This document shows positions 46,796-56,140 of a stretch of DNA of 64,000 bases, one piece after another. Source of the stretch: Paenibacillus sp. HB172176 (GTDB taxonomy: Bacteria; Bacillota; Bacilli; Paenibacillales; Paenibacillaceae). The DNA is taken from assembly GCF_011947265.1 (NCBI RefSeq), contig NZ_JAATHD010000005.1, positions 86,856-150,855 on the forward strand, read 5' to 3'. The notes beneath the pieces were generated by a model. It made no database searches. It was not told the origin of the DNA and worked only from the letters and a program-made list of their open reading frames with translations. A program made the position numbers and the translations under genes. The first letter of the stretch is position 1. Every line of letters begins with the position of its first letter.

Positions 46796-46834
46796 CCCGA
46801 GCGCTTTAATGGCGAAGCGCTCGGGACTTTGTTT
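46796..46834. terminator. bidirectional terminator
   Basis: The perfect 11-bp stem CCCGAGCGCTT/AAGCGCTCGGG with an 8-base loop is followed by ACTTTGTTTT. It lies between convergent genes ending at 46750 and 46847. Confidence 0.85.
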
Positions 46835-46846
46835 TATCTCGAATTT

Positions 46847-47512
46847 TTATGAATTATAGCTACTCCCCAAATCCTTCAAATAAAGCTTTAATTCATTAGC
46901 CTCTCGAACAGAAAAGGTAATCTCTACGGTTTCTGCTAAACCCGTGATTCTTACATCTAGCGAAGCTTCGTTCTCCAAGTTTTTTAATAAGATTTGAGCT
47001 GCAGGAACATGCGCTTCGTTTAATAAGCGAATGATTTCGTTAATGATTTCACTATTTTCCTTTTGATACTCTGCGAGCTGATACACCTCAATCCCATCCT
47101 TATGATATTCAGCGAGACTGCTGCCAGAATTATTCGTTATTCCAAATTCTGAATAAATATCCGATTGGTCTATTTTTTCGCTACTTCCTTGTTGCCAAGA
47201 GTACGAATAGTAGAAATCGTGGACGGTATGTACGCCATTTAACTCGTGATTTATTGCATATGCATCGGAGCGATACAAGCTATAATCTACTTGATTGGCA
47301 GATGAATGCTCCAACACAAACTCAAGTGGACCAACCTGAGATTGATATTGTGGGAATAGATAGGGATGTCCACCTAGCAATAAATCAATCTGTTCTTTCC
47401 ATTCTATGTATGATGATGTTGGCGTTTCAATTGTAGTATTCCTGTTCATCGAACATGATGTAATCATTAGTAGCAGGAATGCAAGGGCGCATGCCTTCCA
47501 GGTCATAAGCAT
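46847..47512 (-). CDS. hypothetical lipoprotein
   Basis: This 221-residue secreted lipoprotein has lipobox MITSC near residue 20. The rest has no membrane segment, and the C-terminal half (ITGLAETVEITFSV and onward) looks like a small alpha/beta domain. No family was recognised. AGGAGG lies 5 bases before ATG 47512. The next gene on this strand ends 39 bases upstream, so the two may be co-transcribed. Confidence 0.7.
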   Translation of the reverse strand: MLMTWKACALAFLLLMITSCSMNRNTTIETPTSSYIEWKEQIDLLLGGHPYLFPQYQSQVGPLEFVLEHSSANQVDYSLYRSDAYAINHELNGVHTVHDFYYSYSWQQGSSEKIDQSDIYSEFGITNNSGSSLAEYHKDGIEVYQLAEYQKENSEIINEIIRLLNEAHVPAAQILLKNLENEASLDVRITGLAETVEITFSVREANELKLYLKDLGSSYNS

Positions 47513-47551
47513 CAATGCCTCCTCTGCCAGCCATAATCTTTATCCAGATCA

Positions 47552-48472
47552 TCAAACCTGTTCAGTATTTTCCAATGCCATCGTAAGACGCGGCAAAGGT
47601 ATGCCTAATTTTTTTGCTTCTCTCACAACTTCAAGTACCGCAAACCCTGCTTTACTGTTGTTGTATTCCATGAAAAGTCGCGGTAAGCTTCCCTTTGCAA
47701 AAATGACCTTGTTAAAAAGTATGCCGAGAATTGCAGGTGGAATCTTGGTCAACAGCAGAGTAATCGTATCTGTCCTTGCGCCTCGTGCTTTAAGGACAGG
47801 AATCATTTCCCTCATATTTAACCCAACATTTGCAAATGAGGCTTTGTGGTTCATGAGCGCAGAAAAGCTTCCCCGTTTTAACACCTCGGTCTCCATCGCT
47901 GCATTCATGGCAAAGTGATTCCATAGCCAGCTTTGCATATCCTTTATCCAACTAATTTTAAAATGGGCACTTTCAAATAGCTCCTTGACCCTGTCGTTAA
48001 TAGGTTCAGTGCCTGCCCGCGGCTTTTCCAGAAATATCATTTTCATAAAACCGCCTCTCAGTCTATTGTCCGCGATGCCGCCTCCTGCTCCGGGGAAGCC
48101 AAAAACAACATTGTTCATGGACAGAGGTGCGATAGACGACTTCAGATCTTGCCAAATGTTATTGAAGATGAGAACGGGGGTATTTCCTGCAGCAGTGGAT
48201 AGGAATTGTGCTGCCCCAGGAAGCTGCTCCGTATTGACGCTCACAATAATGAGATCATAATGGGGAAGAATTTCCTCATGCAGTTTGACGTTCCAGCTTT
48301 CTTTTATGAACTTCTTCCCTTTCCGTGCATCCCACATTTCAAGCGCAATACGGCTCCCGAAGGTTTCTTTCCTCCCCTTTCTAACGTAAAACTCAACTGT
48401 ATGTCCTACCTGTTCGAAAGACCAAGCATACTGGGTCGATATTAAACCTCTGCCGAAGAATAAAATGTTCAT
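47552..48472 (-). CDS. ketopantoate reductase-like (PanE/ApbA) oxidoreductase
   Basis: This 306-residue NAD(P)-binding protein opens MNILFFGRGLISTQYAWSF, a Rossmann motif. The middle contains YDLIIVSVNTEQLPGA and the C-terminal helical domain has NNSKAGFAVLEVV near the substrate end. Divergence from true PanE and the neighbouring TetR gene suggest a reductase of another 2-oxo substrate. GAGGGAGG precedes ATG 48472. It is divergent from the TetR gene and probably controlled by it. Confidence 0.75.
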   Translation of the reverse strand: MNILFFGRGLISTQYAWSFEQVGHTVEFYVRKGRKETFGSRIALEMWDARKGKKFIKESWNVKLHEEILPHYDLIIVSVNTEQLPGAAQFLSTAAGNTPVLIFNNIWQDLKSSIAPLSMNNVVFGFPGAGGGIADNRLRGGFMKMIFLEKPRAGTEPINDRVKELFESAHFKISWIKDMQSWLWNHFAMNAAMETEVLKRGSFSALMNHKASFANVGLNMREMIPVLKARGARTDTITLLLTKIPPAILGILFNKVIFAKGSLPRLFMEYNNSKAGFAVLEVVREAKKLGIPLPRLTMALENTEQV

Positions 48473-48498
48473 GTTAGCCTCCCTCAAAAAGTTGATTA

Positions 48499-48532
48499 TT
48501 GTTGTTAATGATCCAACAACGTGTTGTATAAT
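48499..48532. promoter_or_regulatory. candidate TetR operator and promoter between divergent genes
   Basis: TTGTTG (48499-48504) and CAACAA (48514-48519) form an inverted repeat. ACAAC-GT-GTTGT (48516-48527) overlaps a consensus -10 TATAAT (48527-48532) directed at the TetR gene. A weak -35 TTGTTA at 48502 is 19 bases away. Such placement suits autorepression and control of the divergent reductase gene. Confidence 0.5.
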
Positions 48533-48622
48533 GTTATTGTATGGCTTCACCATACGGTCATCAACCATCAGATTTTCAATATCTGTCGGATTATCGATTG
48601 GACAGAAAAGTGGAGGCAAATC

Positions 48623-49219
48623 ATGAATAAGCAACCTGAGATTACGGACAAAACAAGGCAAACCTTTATCAATGTATTCTGTGATTTATATAGCCAAAAG
48701 GCAATTGAAAAAATATCTATACAAGAGATTGCGAAGCAATCCGGATATAATCGCAGTACATTTTATCAATACTTTACGGATATCTATGCGTTGTTAGACT
48801 ATGTGGAAGAGCGTGTCATAAAATCCATTCACGAGGAAATGGCAAGCAGGGAGCTTTCTACGCATGCGTTTCAAGATGCGCTTCAATGCTTGGAAAATGC
48901 AGAAGAAATTTCAGTCTTGAAAGCTCTCTTGGGCGACTATGGTTCTGTTCATTTTGTTGAACGCCTGAAAAGAGAAATTCCTTTTGAGAGATTGATTGCG
49001 GACTTTCCAGCAAATGATAACTTAGCGCCATATCTGATTGAGTTTTACATCTCAACATTACTGTCTTTGTTTCGCCTTTGGATACGCAACGGCAAGGATT
49101 TATCGTCGGAGGAATTGGTCACGCTGATCGATAGCCTATTTGCAAATGGGATAAAACCGTATTATTTCTTTGGAGCAGTCAATGAAGGGGAAACGCGGAG
49201 AGAATCTGGTTTCCCGTGA
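48623..49219 (+). CDS. TetR-family transcriptional regulator
   Basis: This 198-residue protein has an N-terminal helix-turn-helix (about 22-55: ISIQEIAKQSGYNRSTFYQYF). A ligand-binding helical domain with a C-terminal aromatic tail (KPYYFFGAV) follows. GGAGG is 6 bases before ATG 48623; the upstream in-frame sequence overlaps the promoter. It is divergent from the ketopantoate reductase-like gene, its likely target. The ligand is unknown. Confidence 0.85.
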   Translation: MNKQPEITDKTRQTFINVFCDLYSQKAIEKISIQEIAKQSGYNRSTFYQYFTDIYALLDYVEERVIKSIHEEMASRELSTHAFQDALQCLENAEEISVLKALLGDYGSVHFVERLKREIPFERLIADFPANDNLAPYLIEFYISTLLSLFRLWIRNGKDLSSEELVTLIDSLFANGIKPYYFFGAVNEGETRRESGFP

Positions 49220-49284
49220 GGAAGAATTGGAAACAATATTGCGGTTCCTATTGCTTCAAAGTGATTTGAGAGGACAAATAAGAT

Positions 49285-49326
49285 ACAGATTGGCATGCAG
49301 ACGCAAGCAGCTGCATGCCAATCTGT
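49285..49326. other. 16-bp perfect hairpin
   Basis: ACAGATTGGCATGCAG (49285-49300) and its exact complement (49311-49326) enclose a 10-base loop. No T-run follows directly. It may be an RNA processing or transcription-blocking element between convergent genes. Confidence 0.6.
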
Positions 49327-49367
49327 TGGTTTACCGGATGAGTTCGTTACGGACATACAGAACCCGC

Positions 49368-49394
49368 TGAAGCTTGAGAAATCAAGCTTCTTTG
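49368..49394. terminator. terminator-like hairpin between convergent genes
   Basis: GAAGCTTGA (49369-49377) and TCAAGCTTC (49382-49390) form a 9-bp stem around a GAAA tetraloop, then TTTGTGG. The GNRA-type loop gives stability, but the U-tract is short. Confidence 0.55.
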
Positions 49395-49445
49395 TGGCGA
49401 TCCACCGCATGGCGTTTATCATCTGGGCGTGGTACACAATTGCAG

Positions 49446-50684
49446 CTATTCAGATTCAACAAATTGATTTCTAGCGGCCCCCAAACCAACCAGACCGAGT
49501 AGAGCAGAAGCGCCAACCAATATCAGGAGTGGAACGCGCCAACCATGAGTGGCATCATGCAAATATCCAATTAGTCCTGGGCCAATAGCAGCCAGTAGAT
49601 ATCCGATGGATTGGGCCATCCCCGATAGTTCACCCGCCTGATGGGCACTTTGGGTACGCAAGCCGAAAAACATCATAGACAAGCCAAAGGCAGAGCCCGC
49701 GCCAATACCCAGGATAATAACCCCAAATGATAACAGATGGATGCTGCTATAGAGGAGACCGAGTGTTCCAATCAAAAGTAAAACCGATGTAATAATCACT
49801 AATAACCGTTGATTATGCATGCGCCCGGCTGCAACAGGAACGATATATGCAAAGGGGAGCGAAGCTATAATCAGAATCGACAGAAACCAGCCGGATTGAC
49901 TTGAGCTGATGCCCTGACCTTTTAGTATTTCAGGCAACCATGCCACCAGCACATAAAAAATGGTCGATTGTATGCCCATAAAAAGAGTTACTTGCCAGGC
50001 TAATGGAGAGCGCCATATAGGAATCCGTTGGTTGTTCACTGCGCTGCTTGCAACAGTGGCTGGTTTCGCTGAAGCCTTAAGTTGCGGTGCCCATATGAGA
50101 ATAGAAATGACGCTAAGTATTCCCCATACCCCCAACGCACCTTGCCAGTTCAAGCCCGCCCCTACAGCTAAGGGAACACTAATACCCGATGCGATTGCCC
50201 CGCATACATTCATAGAAACAGAATAAATGCCTGTCATTGCACCCATTTGCCTTGGAAATTCCCGTTTAATCAGGCTCGGCAGTAATACATTGCATATGGT
50301 AATTGCGAATCCCAGAAATGCGGTTCCAACATACAAGGTTACCACTCCGGATAATGAGCGAACAGCGATCCCCATAGTTAAAACGATAAGGGAAATGAGG
50401 AGGATGCGTTCGATACCATATCTGCGTGCTAATTTGGGTACAAAAGGCGATAGCAAAGCAAATGCAATCAGTGGAACTGTGGTAATTAAGCCGGCTGAGG
50501 TATTTGAAATATGCAAATTCTCCCGAATAATACTGACTAATGGCCCTACCGAGGTGAGGGGAGCGCGCAAATTTGCTGCGATAAAAATAATGCCTACTAT
50601 CATGAGCCAGAATCTCGCTTGCGCGGGGGTTCCGGAGTGGGGTATTGCATTCTGTTTTTTAATCAACTGTTCCGATGAACTCAT
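49446..50684 (-). CDS. MFS transporter, CynX/NimT type
   Basis: This 412-residue protein has about twelve hydrophobic segments. The opening IIFIAANLRAPLTSVGP is characteristic of the cyanate/nitroimidazole (CynX/NimT/YeaN) branch of the major facilitator superfamily. AGGAGG lies 6 bases upstream of the ATG. It overlaps the FadR-type regulator gene by 4 bases, so the regulator probably controls this transporter. The substrate is unknown. Confidence 0.87.
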   Translation of the reverse strand: MSSSEQLIKKQNAIPHSGTPAQARFWLMIVGIIFIAANLRAPLTSVGPLVSIIRENLHISNTSAGLITTVPLIAFALLSPFVPKLARRYGIERILLISLIVLTMGIAVRSLSGVVTLYVGTAFLGFAITICNVLLPSLIKREFPRQMGAMTGIYSVSMNVCGAIASGISVPLAVGAGLNWQGALGVWGILSVISILIWAPQLKASAKPATVASSAVNNQRIPIWRSPLAWQVTLFMGIQSTIFYVLVAWLPEILKGQGISSSQSGWFLSILIIASLPFAYIVPVAAGRMHNQRLLVIITSVLLLIGTLGLLYSSIHLLSFGVIILGIGAGSAFGLSMMFFGLRTQSAHQAGELSGMAQSIGYLLAAIGPGLIGYLHDATHGWRVPLLILVGASALLGLVGLGAARNQFVESE

Positions 50685-51409
50685 AAGGGTTCCTCCTGCG
50701 ATTTGGTTTTAGGTAAGCAATTACCGTTCAAGTCGGGTAGTGTGTCACGAGCCTTTTCAATGTATGAGCGAACAGCTTCCTCGGCTTGATGGCCATCTTG
50801 ATTCGCAATGGCTTGATAAAGCAGCTCATGGGAGTCTTGATAAAAAGCTGCATTTTCGAAATCCTCCGTTTCTAAAATCGTGGTTTGCAGCGCCTCGGAA
50901 ATATGATTATACAAATCTGACATCAATTGGTTATGTGAAGCGGCAATCACCTTTTTATGAAACTCGACATCCCAATGAGCATACCTTTTGAGATCCTGCT
51001 GGCTGGCTGCTTGTCTGCACTGCTCCAAGCATGACCGAATTGCCTCCAAATCTTCTTGATTTCTTCGGAACGCAGCCAGGGCGGCGGCCTCTCTTTCCAA
51101 GGCATATCGAACCTCCAGGCTCTCAAGTCTGTCGGTATGCTGAATCACCTTTTCAATTACGGCTCCCAAAACACTTGCAGAGCAGACATAGGTCCCATCT
51201 CCTTGTCTGGTTTTCAGCAGCCCTGCATACGATAAAGCCCGAATAGCTTCCCTCAAGGTGTTACGGCTGACTTGAAGCTGCTCCATCAGTTCGGGTTCTG
51301 GGGGAATGCGCATCCCTACTTGCCATTCGTTGTTTTCGATCTTCATCTGGATTTGGGAGGCGACCTGCTCCACCAAGGTTAAACGTTGCGTCTGAGTTAA
51401 CAACAGCAT
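50681..51409 (-). CDS. GntR-family regulator, FadR subfamily
   Basis: The protein has 242 residues. A winged helix (about 10-75) includes GMRIPPEPELMEQLQVSRNT and the DNA-contact stretch REAIRALSYAGLLKTRQGDGT. An FCD effector domain follows (about 90-225) with HWDVEFHKKVIAASHN carrying metal-binding His/Asp residues. ATG 51409 sits close to GGAG; a TTG two codons further on has better spacing. It is transcribed with the MFS gene. The effector is unknown. Confidence 0.85.
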   Translation of the reverse strand: MLLLTQTQRLTLVEQVASQIQMKIENNEWQVGMRIPPEPELMEQLQVSRNTLREAIRALSYAGLLKTRQGDGTYVCSASVLGAVIEKVIQHTDRLESLEVRYALEREAAALAAFRRNQEDLEAIRSCLEQCRQAASQQDLKRYAHWDVEFHKKVIAASHNQLMSDLYNHISEALQTTILETEDFENAAFYQDSHELLYQAIANQDGHQAEEAVRSYIEKARDTLPDLNGNCLPKTKSQEEPL

Positions 51410-51567
51410 CACTCCAATTTAAACGTAGGATGTTTGGTTCAATGGTCGTATTATAACAGATTGATTCTGATTTGAATAGATGAAAATGATAATTGTTATC
51501 ATAGTTTTATTATCAACGCTCCTCCCTCGAGAGGTTTTCTCATATTGAATATGAAGTCTTCATAGAA

Positions 51568-51603
51568 TTGACAATTAGTAAATTAAAAGATAAAATATTT
51601 ACT
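51568..51603 (+). promoter_or_regulatory. sigma-A promoter of the LacI gene with inverted half-sites
   Basis: TTGACA (51568-51573) and TAAAAT (51591-51596) are separated by exactly 17 bases. AGTAAAT (51577-51583) and ATTTACT (51597-51603) form an inverted pair within and after the promoter. They match the half-sites of the palindrome in front of the cytoplasmic GH53 gene, suggesting autoregulation by the encoded LacI protein. Confidence 0.7.
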
Positions 51604-51631
51604 TAAAAGAATAACTGGGAGGATTGGAAGA

Positions 51632-52621
51632 ATGGCTACCGTCAAGCAAATTGCCGAACTGCTGGGCATCTCAAACGCGACCGTGTCGAGAGTGCTGAAT
51701 CATGATCCGAAAATATCGGTCAGCGAGCAAACCAGGGCTGCGATTTTCAAGACAGCCGAAGAGATTGGCTATACGAAGAAGAAGGTTAATCCCAAAATAG
51801 AAAATATCGCCTTGCTCTACTGGGGAGAAGAGGGCGAGGAGCTCGATAATATATTCAACGAATCCATTCTGAATGAGATTATTGATCAAGCCAAGAACCG
51901 GAATATGAGCTTGGTGAGATACGAAAAGCGAGACGGCATTGGAGCGGTGAAGGCGGATATGACCGGGTTCATTGCGATTGGCTGGTTCGATATGGAGGAG
52001 ATCGAGTATCTCAAGCGAATAACGCGCAAGGGCGTGTTTATCAATACTCGGCCCGACGAGAGCTTGTTTGACAGCGTACAGGCCAATCAAGACTCCATGG
52101 TGCGGCAAATCGTGGATTATTTCGTCTTGAAGGGACACAAGAGCATCGGATTCATCGGCGGTCCCGATTACGAGATGGTCACCCATAAGCCTCTTATGGA
52201 CATTCGGGAATGGTCCTTCCGCCAGACAATGGCCTATTACAAACTACTGAAGGAAGAACATGTTTTCATTGCGGAAGGTTTTACGGTGAAGGAAGGCTAT
52301 CGCATCGGCGTCGACGCCATCAATAAGCTTCAAGAGGAGATGCCGACAGCGTTCTGCGTTGCGGACGATGCGCTCGCGATCGGGGCCCTCCAGGCGTTCA
52401 ACGAGCGACAATGGGAAATTCCGGGGAGGGTATCGTTCTTCAGCATTAACGATATCGGCATCGCGCAATATGTTTCGCCGCCGCTCACCACCTTCCGTAT
52501 TGATATCTCGATTCTATGCAGCTCAGCGCTGGACTTGTTGATGGAACGCGTTCTGAGGAACAGGGAGACGACCAAGACTGTGTACATTAACGGCACACCG
52601 ATTTTTAGAAAAAGCTGCTGA
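51632..52621 (+). CDS. LacI-family regulator of the galactan locus
   Basis: The protein has 329 residues. The N-terminal LacI helix-turn-helix is MATVKQIAELLGISNATVSR plus VLNHDPKISVSEQT. A periplasmic-binding-protein-like sensor domain follows, closest in look to EbgR/GalR-type regulators (IGFIGGPDYEM, FCVADDALAIGALQA). It lies directly upstream of the GH53-ABC operon, so its inducer is probably galactobiose or a related galacto-oligosaccharide (inference). GGGAGGATTGGAAG precedes the ATG. A strong terminator follows. Confidence 0.88.
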   Translation: MATVKQIAELLGISNATVSRVLNHDPKISVSEQTRAAIFKTAEEIGYTKKKVNPKIENIALLYWGEEGEELDNIFNESILNEIIDQAKNRNMSLVRYEKRDGIGAVKADMTGFIAIGWFDMEEIEYLKRITRKGVFINTRPDESLFDSVQANQDSMVRQIVDYFVLKGHKSIGFIGGPDYEMVTHKPLMDIREWSFRQTMAYYKLLKEEHVFIAEGFTVKEGYRIGVDAINKLQEEMPTAFCVADDALAIGALQAFNERQWEIPGRVSFFSINDIGIAQYVSPPLTTFRIDISILCSSALDLLMERVLRNRETTKTVYINGTPIFRKSC

Positions 52622-52631
52622 CTGCAGCCGC

Positions 52632-52659
52632 GCGATCGCCAACCGGCGGTCGCTTTTTT
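52632..52659 (+). terminator. terminator of the LacI gene
   Basis: GCGATCGCC and GGCGGTCGC form a 9-bp stem with one G-U pair around an AACC loop, followed by six Ts. Confidence 0.92.
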
Positions 52660-52712
52660 ATGCGATGAGAGGTGAAGGAGCACCTTTGGTAGAAAGCGGT
52701 TACAAATTTTGA

Positions 52713-52762
52713 TTGACAGAATTTGACGGAACGTGATAACATAAATTAAGTAAATGATTTAC
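52713..52762 (+). promoter_or_regulatory. promoter and LacI-type operator of the galactan operon
   Basis: TTGACA (52713-52718) with GATAAC 16 bases on (52735-52740) is the likely promoter. The perfect palindrome GTAAAT-G-ATTTAC (52750-52762) lies just downstream of the expected start site, a position suited to repression. Its half-site also occurs at the LacI gene promoter. Confidence 0.65.
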
Positions 52763-52801
52763 CATATAAATAATAAATAATTTATTAGAAAGGTGAAGTT
52801 G

Positions 52802-53875
52802 ATGGAGTTTATCAAAGGCATGGACATTTCCGTTCAAAGAGAGATCGAGCAGCTAGGCGCCAAATATTACAATGGCGGAGAAGAGGGCGACGCCTTTCAG
52901 ATTCTCGGTGATTATGAAGTGAATCAAATCCGTCTTCGGCTTTGGAATCATCCTTACGATGCGAATAATAAGCCGTATGGCGGAGGAACGAATGATCTTC
53001 CTACAACGATCAAGCTCGCGCAGAGAGCTGCAAAGCAAGGCATGGGATATTTGCTGGACTTTCATTACAGCGACTTCTGGGCGGATCCGAAGGTTCAGAT
53101 CAAACCGAAGGCCTGGCAGAATCTATCCGGGGAGGCGCTGAAGGAAGCTGTCTACCAATATACCTACGACACGCTCACGGAGCTGGCGCGCTATGGAGTG
53201 CCGCCCTCTATGGTGCAAATTGGCAATGAGATTACGAACGGCCTGCTCTGCCCGGAAGGCCAGCTTGAGAACGTTGAGTATATGATCGAGCTGCTGGAGG
53301 CCGGCATTCAAGCCGTCAAGGACCATAACCCTGAAATTCGGACGGTAATTCATCTGGACTGGGGCGGAGACAACGCGCTATATCGCAGATGGTTCGACGC
53401 GGCTGCCACAGCCAAGCTGGATTTTGATATTATAGGGCTGTCCTATTATCCGTTCTGGCACGGCACGCTGGAGCAGCTGCTTCACAATATGAACGACATT
53501 TCCTCGCGCTACGACAAGGATGTGCTTATTGCGGAGACGGCCTTCCCGTTCACAACGGACCGAATCCATAATGAGCCCATGATCTTCACCGAGGAGCAAG
53601 CAGGTACCGTTCCCTATTCCATCGATTCCGAAGGACAGCGTCAATTTCTGCTGGATCTGATGAATGTCATCCGTTCGGTGGAGAACGGCAGAGGAATCGG
53701 CTTCTTCTATTGGGAGCCGACTTGGATCAGCATCCCCGAGGCAAGCTGGGCGACGGAGGCTGGAAGGAGATATCTGCAGAGCACCGGCAAGGCGTCGAAT
53801 GTATGGGCCAACCTCGCGCTGTTCGACTACGAGGGCCGGGCTTTGCCCGCTTTGCAAGCTATCAAAGAGTTTTAA
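52802..53875 (+). CDS. cytoplasmic GH53 endo-beta-1,4-galactanase
   Basis: This 357-residue GH53 domain has no signal peptide, so it should act in the cytoplasm. The acid/base Glu is in QIGNEITNG and the nucleophile Glu in LIAETAFPF. RLRLWNHPYDANNKPYGGGT is the family N-terminal signature. It shares clear similarity with the secreted GH53 at 57067-58722. It likely shortens imported galacto-oligosaccharides. ATG 52802 has AGAAAGGTGA upstream; GTG 52793 overlaps that site. It is the first gene of the operon with the ABC transporter. Confidence 0.9.
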   Translation: MEFIKGMDISVQREIEQLGAKYYNGGEEGDAFQILGDYEVNQIRLRLWNHPYDANNKPYGGGTNDLPTTIKLAQRAAKQGMGYLLDFHYSDFWADPKVQIKPKAWQNLSGEALKEAVYQYTYDTLTELARYGVPPSMVQIGNEITNGLLCPEGQLENVEYMIELLEAGIQAVKDHNPEIRTVIHLDWGGDNALYRRWFDAAATAKLDFDIIGLSYYPFWHGTLEQLLHNMNDISSRYDKDVLIAETAFPFTTDRIHNEPMIFTEEQAGTVPYSIDSEGQRQFLLDLMNVIRSVENGRGIGFFYWEPTWISIPEASWATEAGRRYLQSTGKASNVWANLALFDYEGRALPALQAIKEF

Positions 53876-53903
53876 TTTCATGATATTGAAGGGGGAGCTT
53901 TAC

Positions 53904-55166
53904 ATGAGAAAAGGATTACAGTTTGCGCTTCTAGCCGTTATGAGTCTGGCCGTTCTGTCCGGGTGCAGCGATAATGCCGCGAATTCGGAATCGCTGACTG
54001 CGACGGGGTCTCAGCCCTCCGAGTCGGCGGGAGGATCCGGCAATTCCGGGAAGGGGGGAGAATCGATCACGCTATGGACGAATTTCCAGGTAGAGGCGGA
54101 GCTGCTTCAAAGGTACGCGGACGCATGGTCGGAAGAGACGGGCAACAAAGCGACGATTGTCCAGACGAGCATCGAGCTTCAGCAATTCGCCCAGGCGGCC
54201 AACAGCAAGGGAGGTCCCGACGGCATATTCGGCATCGCCAACGATCAGCTTGCCAGCTTTGTAACCGCCAAGCTCGCGGAGGAAGTGCCTGCCGACTTCT
54301 ATAATGACGACGATTATGTGGATGCGGCGGTACAGGCCAGCTACGTAGACGGCAAGCGATACGGCGTTCCGATCGCAGTGGAGACGGTCACGCTGTTCTA
54401 TAACAAGGACAAGGTATCCGCAACGCCGGCTACCTGGGACGAACTGCTCGAGACGGCGAAGTCGAGCGGCGGAGTGAAGTTCGATGCGACGAGCATCTAT
54501 TATGATCTGGGCTTCGTGCGGGCTTTCGACAGTTATATTTTCAAGTGGGCGGACAATGCCTATGACACCGAAGATATCGGGCTTGGCAACGAAGGCGCGG
54601 TTCAAGCTTACAGCTATATCAAGAGGATGGTTGACGAAGGCTTCATCTCGTCCGACATTACGTTCGATATCGCAAGAAGCGCTTTCGAGAATGGAGAAAC
54701 CGCTTATTATATCGGCGGTCCATGGGATGTGGACGCGTTTGCGTCGGCAGGAGTCAACTTCGAGCTCGCTCCGATGCCAGCCTTGAATGGAAAGCCCTTC
54801 GTGACGCCGGTAGGGACGCAGGTCGGCTTCGTCAGCTCGAAATCGTCTCATAAGGACGCCGTGTGGGATTTCTATCAATACTTGATAGATGAAGCGTCTG
54901 TGGAAATGTATGAGACAGGCGCCCGAATTCCGGCCAAGCTGAGTGTTCAGCAGCAAATCGAGATGGACGCCGTGACGGAGGCCTTCATGAAGCAGATCGC
55001 GAGCGGAGAACCGCTTCCATCCGTTCCGGAGCTGGGGCAGCTATGGACCCCGTATTCCGACAACATGCGGCTGTTGTTCCAAGGCACGCTGACTCCGGCA
55101 GATGCGGCCGGGTATATCGAAGCGCAATTCAAGGAAGCGATCGAGCTGATGCATGCCGGCTCGTAA
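53904..55166 (+). CDS. ABC transporter sugar-binding lipoprotein
   Basis: This 420-residue extracellular solute-binding protein (family 1, MalE-like/GanS-like) has a lipoprotein signal (lipobox VLSGC, Cys24) and a Ser/Gly-rich linker to about 55. The binding domain contains ITLWTNFQVEAELLQ, YGVPIAVETVTLFYNKD and GGPWDVDAF. It captures galacto-oligosaccharides for the two permeases downstream (inferred from context). GGGGGAG precedes the ATG; the in-frame extension upstream overlaps the GH53 gene and was rejected. Confidence 0.92.
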   Translation: MRKGLQFALLAVMSLAVLSGCSDNAANSESLTATGSQPSESAGGSGNSGKGGESITLWTNFQVEAELLQRYADAWSEETGNKATIVQTSIELQQFAQAANSKGGPDGIFGIANDQLASFVTAKLAEEVPADFYNDDDYVDAAVQASYVDGKRYGVPIAVETVTLFYNKDKVSATPATWDELLETAKSSGGVKFDATSIYYDLGFVRAFDSYIFKWADNAYDTEDIGLGNEGAVQAYSYIKRMVDEGFISSDITFDIARSAFENGETAYYIGGPWDVDAFASAGVNFELAPMPALNGKPFVTPVGTQVGFVSSKSSHKDAVWDFYQYLIDEASVEMYETGARIPAKLSVQQQIEMDAVTEAFMKQIASGEPLPSVPELGQLWTPYSDNMRLLFQGTLTPADAAGYIEAQFKEAIELMHAGS

Positions 55167-55190
55167 GACAGCCGACCAGGAGACGATGGA

Positions 55191-56096
55191 ATGAATAAAG
55201 CAAAGCATAACCTTACTGCGTACACGTACTTATCGCCTGCGCTGATCTCGATCTTCGTTCTTACTTTTCTGCCGGTCGCCTATACGGTCTATATCTCCTT
55301 CACCAACTACAACATGTACCATCTGGACAGCTACGACTTCGTCGGCTGGAGGAATTACGAGACCTTGCTGCAAGGCAGCATCAAGAATGTGTTCTTCTCC
55401 GTGCTTGGCTGGACGGTCGGCTTCGCGCTTCTCAGCACCGTCCTCGCCTATGCGGTGGGCATGGGACTTGCGGTTCTGCTGAACAATCCGCTCATGAGGG
55501 AGTCCGGCATTTACCGCTCGATTCTGATTGTTCCGTGGGCGTTGCCGGCGACGATCGCCATTCTGTCCTGGCAAGGTCTGCTGAATGAGCAATACGGGGG
55601 CATCAATCATCTGCTTGAAACGTTCGGCATTGCGGGCGTTCCTTGGCTCACGGATGTTTTCTGGGCGAGAGCGGGTATTATCCTCGTTAATGTTTGGCTG
55701 GGCTTCCCCTACATGCTGAATGTGTGCATGGGCGGGCTGCAGTCGATCTCGCCCGTCTTCTACGAGGTGGCCAGCGTGGAGGGCGCCTCCAGATGGTACG
55801 CCTTTCGTCGCATTACGCTGCCGCTTATGCTTAAGGTAAGCCTTCCCCTTGTTGTGGCTTCGTTCGCGGCCAACTTCAATAACTTCGGGAATATCTATAT
55901 GATTACCCAGGGCGGACCGGCCAAAGTCAACTCCCAGTTCGCGGGCAGCACGGACATACTCGCCAGCATGGTCTACAAGATGACGACCTGGTCGAACCGC
56001 TACGATCTGGCGGCGACGCTCAGCATTTTCATATTCCTCATTGTCGGGGTTCTGACGCTGGTCAATCTCAGGCTCTCCGGGGCGTTCAAGGAGTAG
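55191..56096 (+). CDS. ABC sugar permease, MalF-like
   Basis: At 301 residues it shows six TM segments. The EAA loop sits near residue 195 (YEVASVEGASRWYAFRRITLP), through which it would contact an ATPase. It pairs with the downstream MalG-like permease. AGGAG is 8 bases before the ATG. No ATPase gene is in the operon; a shared MsmX-type ATPase encoded elsewhere is the usual solution. Confidence 0.92.
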   Translation: MNKAKHNLTAYTYLSPALISIFVLTFLPVAYTVYISFTNYNMYHLDSYDFVGWRNYETLLQGSIKNVFFSVLGWTVGFALLSTVLAYAVGMGLAVLLNNPLMRESGIYRSILIVPWALPATIAILSWQGLLNEQYGGINHLLETFGIAGVPWLTDVFWARAGIILVNVWLGFPYMLNVCMGGLQSISPVFYEVASVEGASRWYAFRRITLPLMLKVSLPLVVASFAANFNNFGNIYMITQGGPAKVNSQFAGSTDILASMVYKMTTWSNRYDLAATLSIFIFLIVGVLTLVNLRLSGAFKE

Positions 56097-56140
56097 ATCG
56101 ATATGGAACAAATCGAATGGCGTAAGGGGAGGAAGACAAA

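Noticed and set aside
49170..49370. 66-codon plus-strand frame after the TetR gene
   Set aside because: It overlaps the TetR 3' end and includes the 16-bp hairpin, with no family resemblance.
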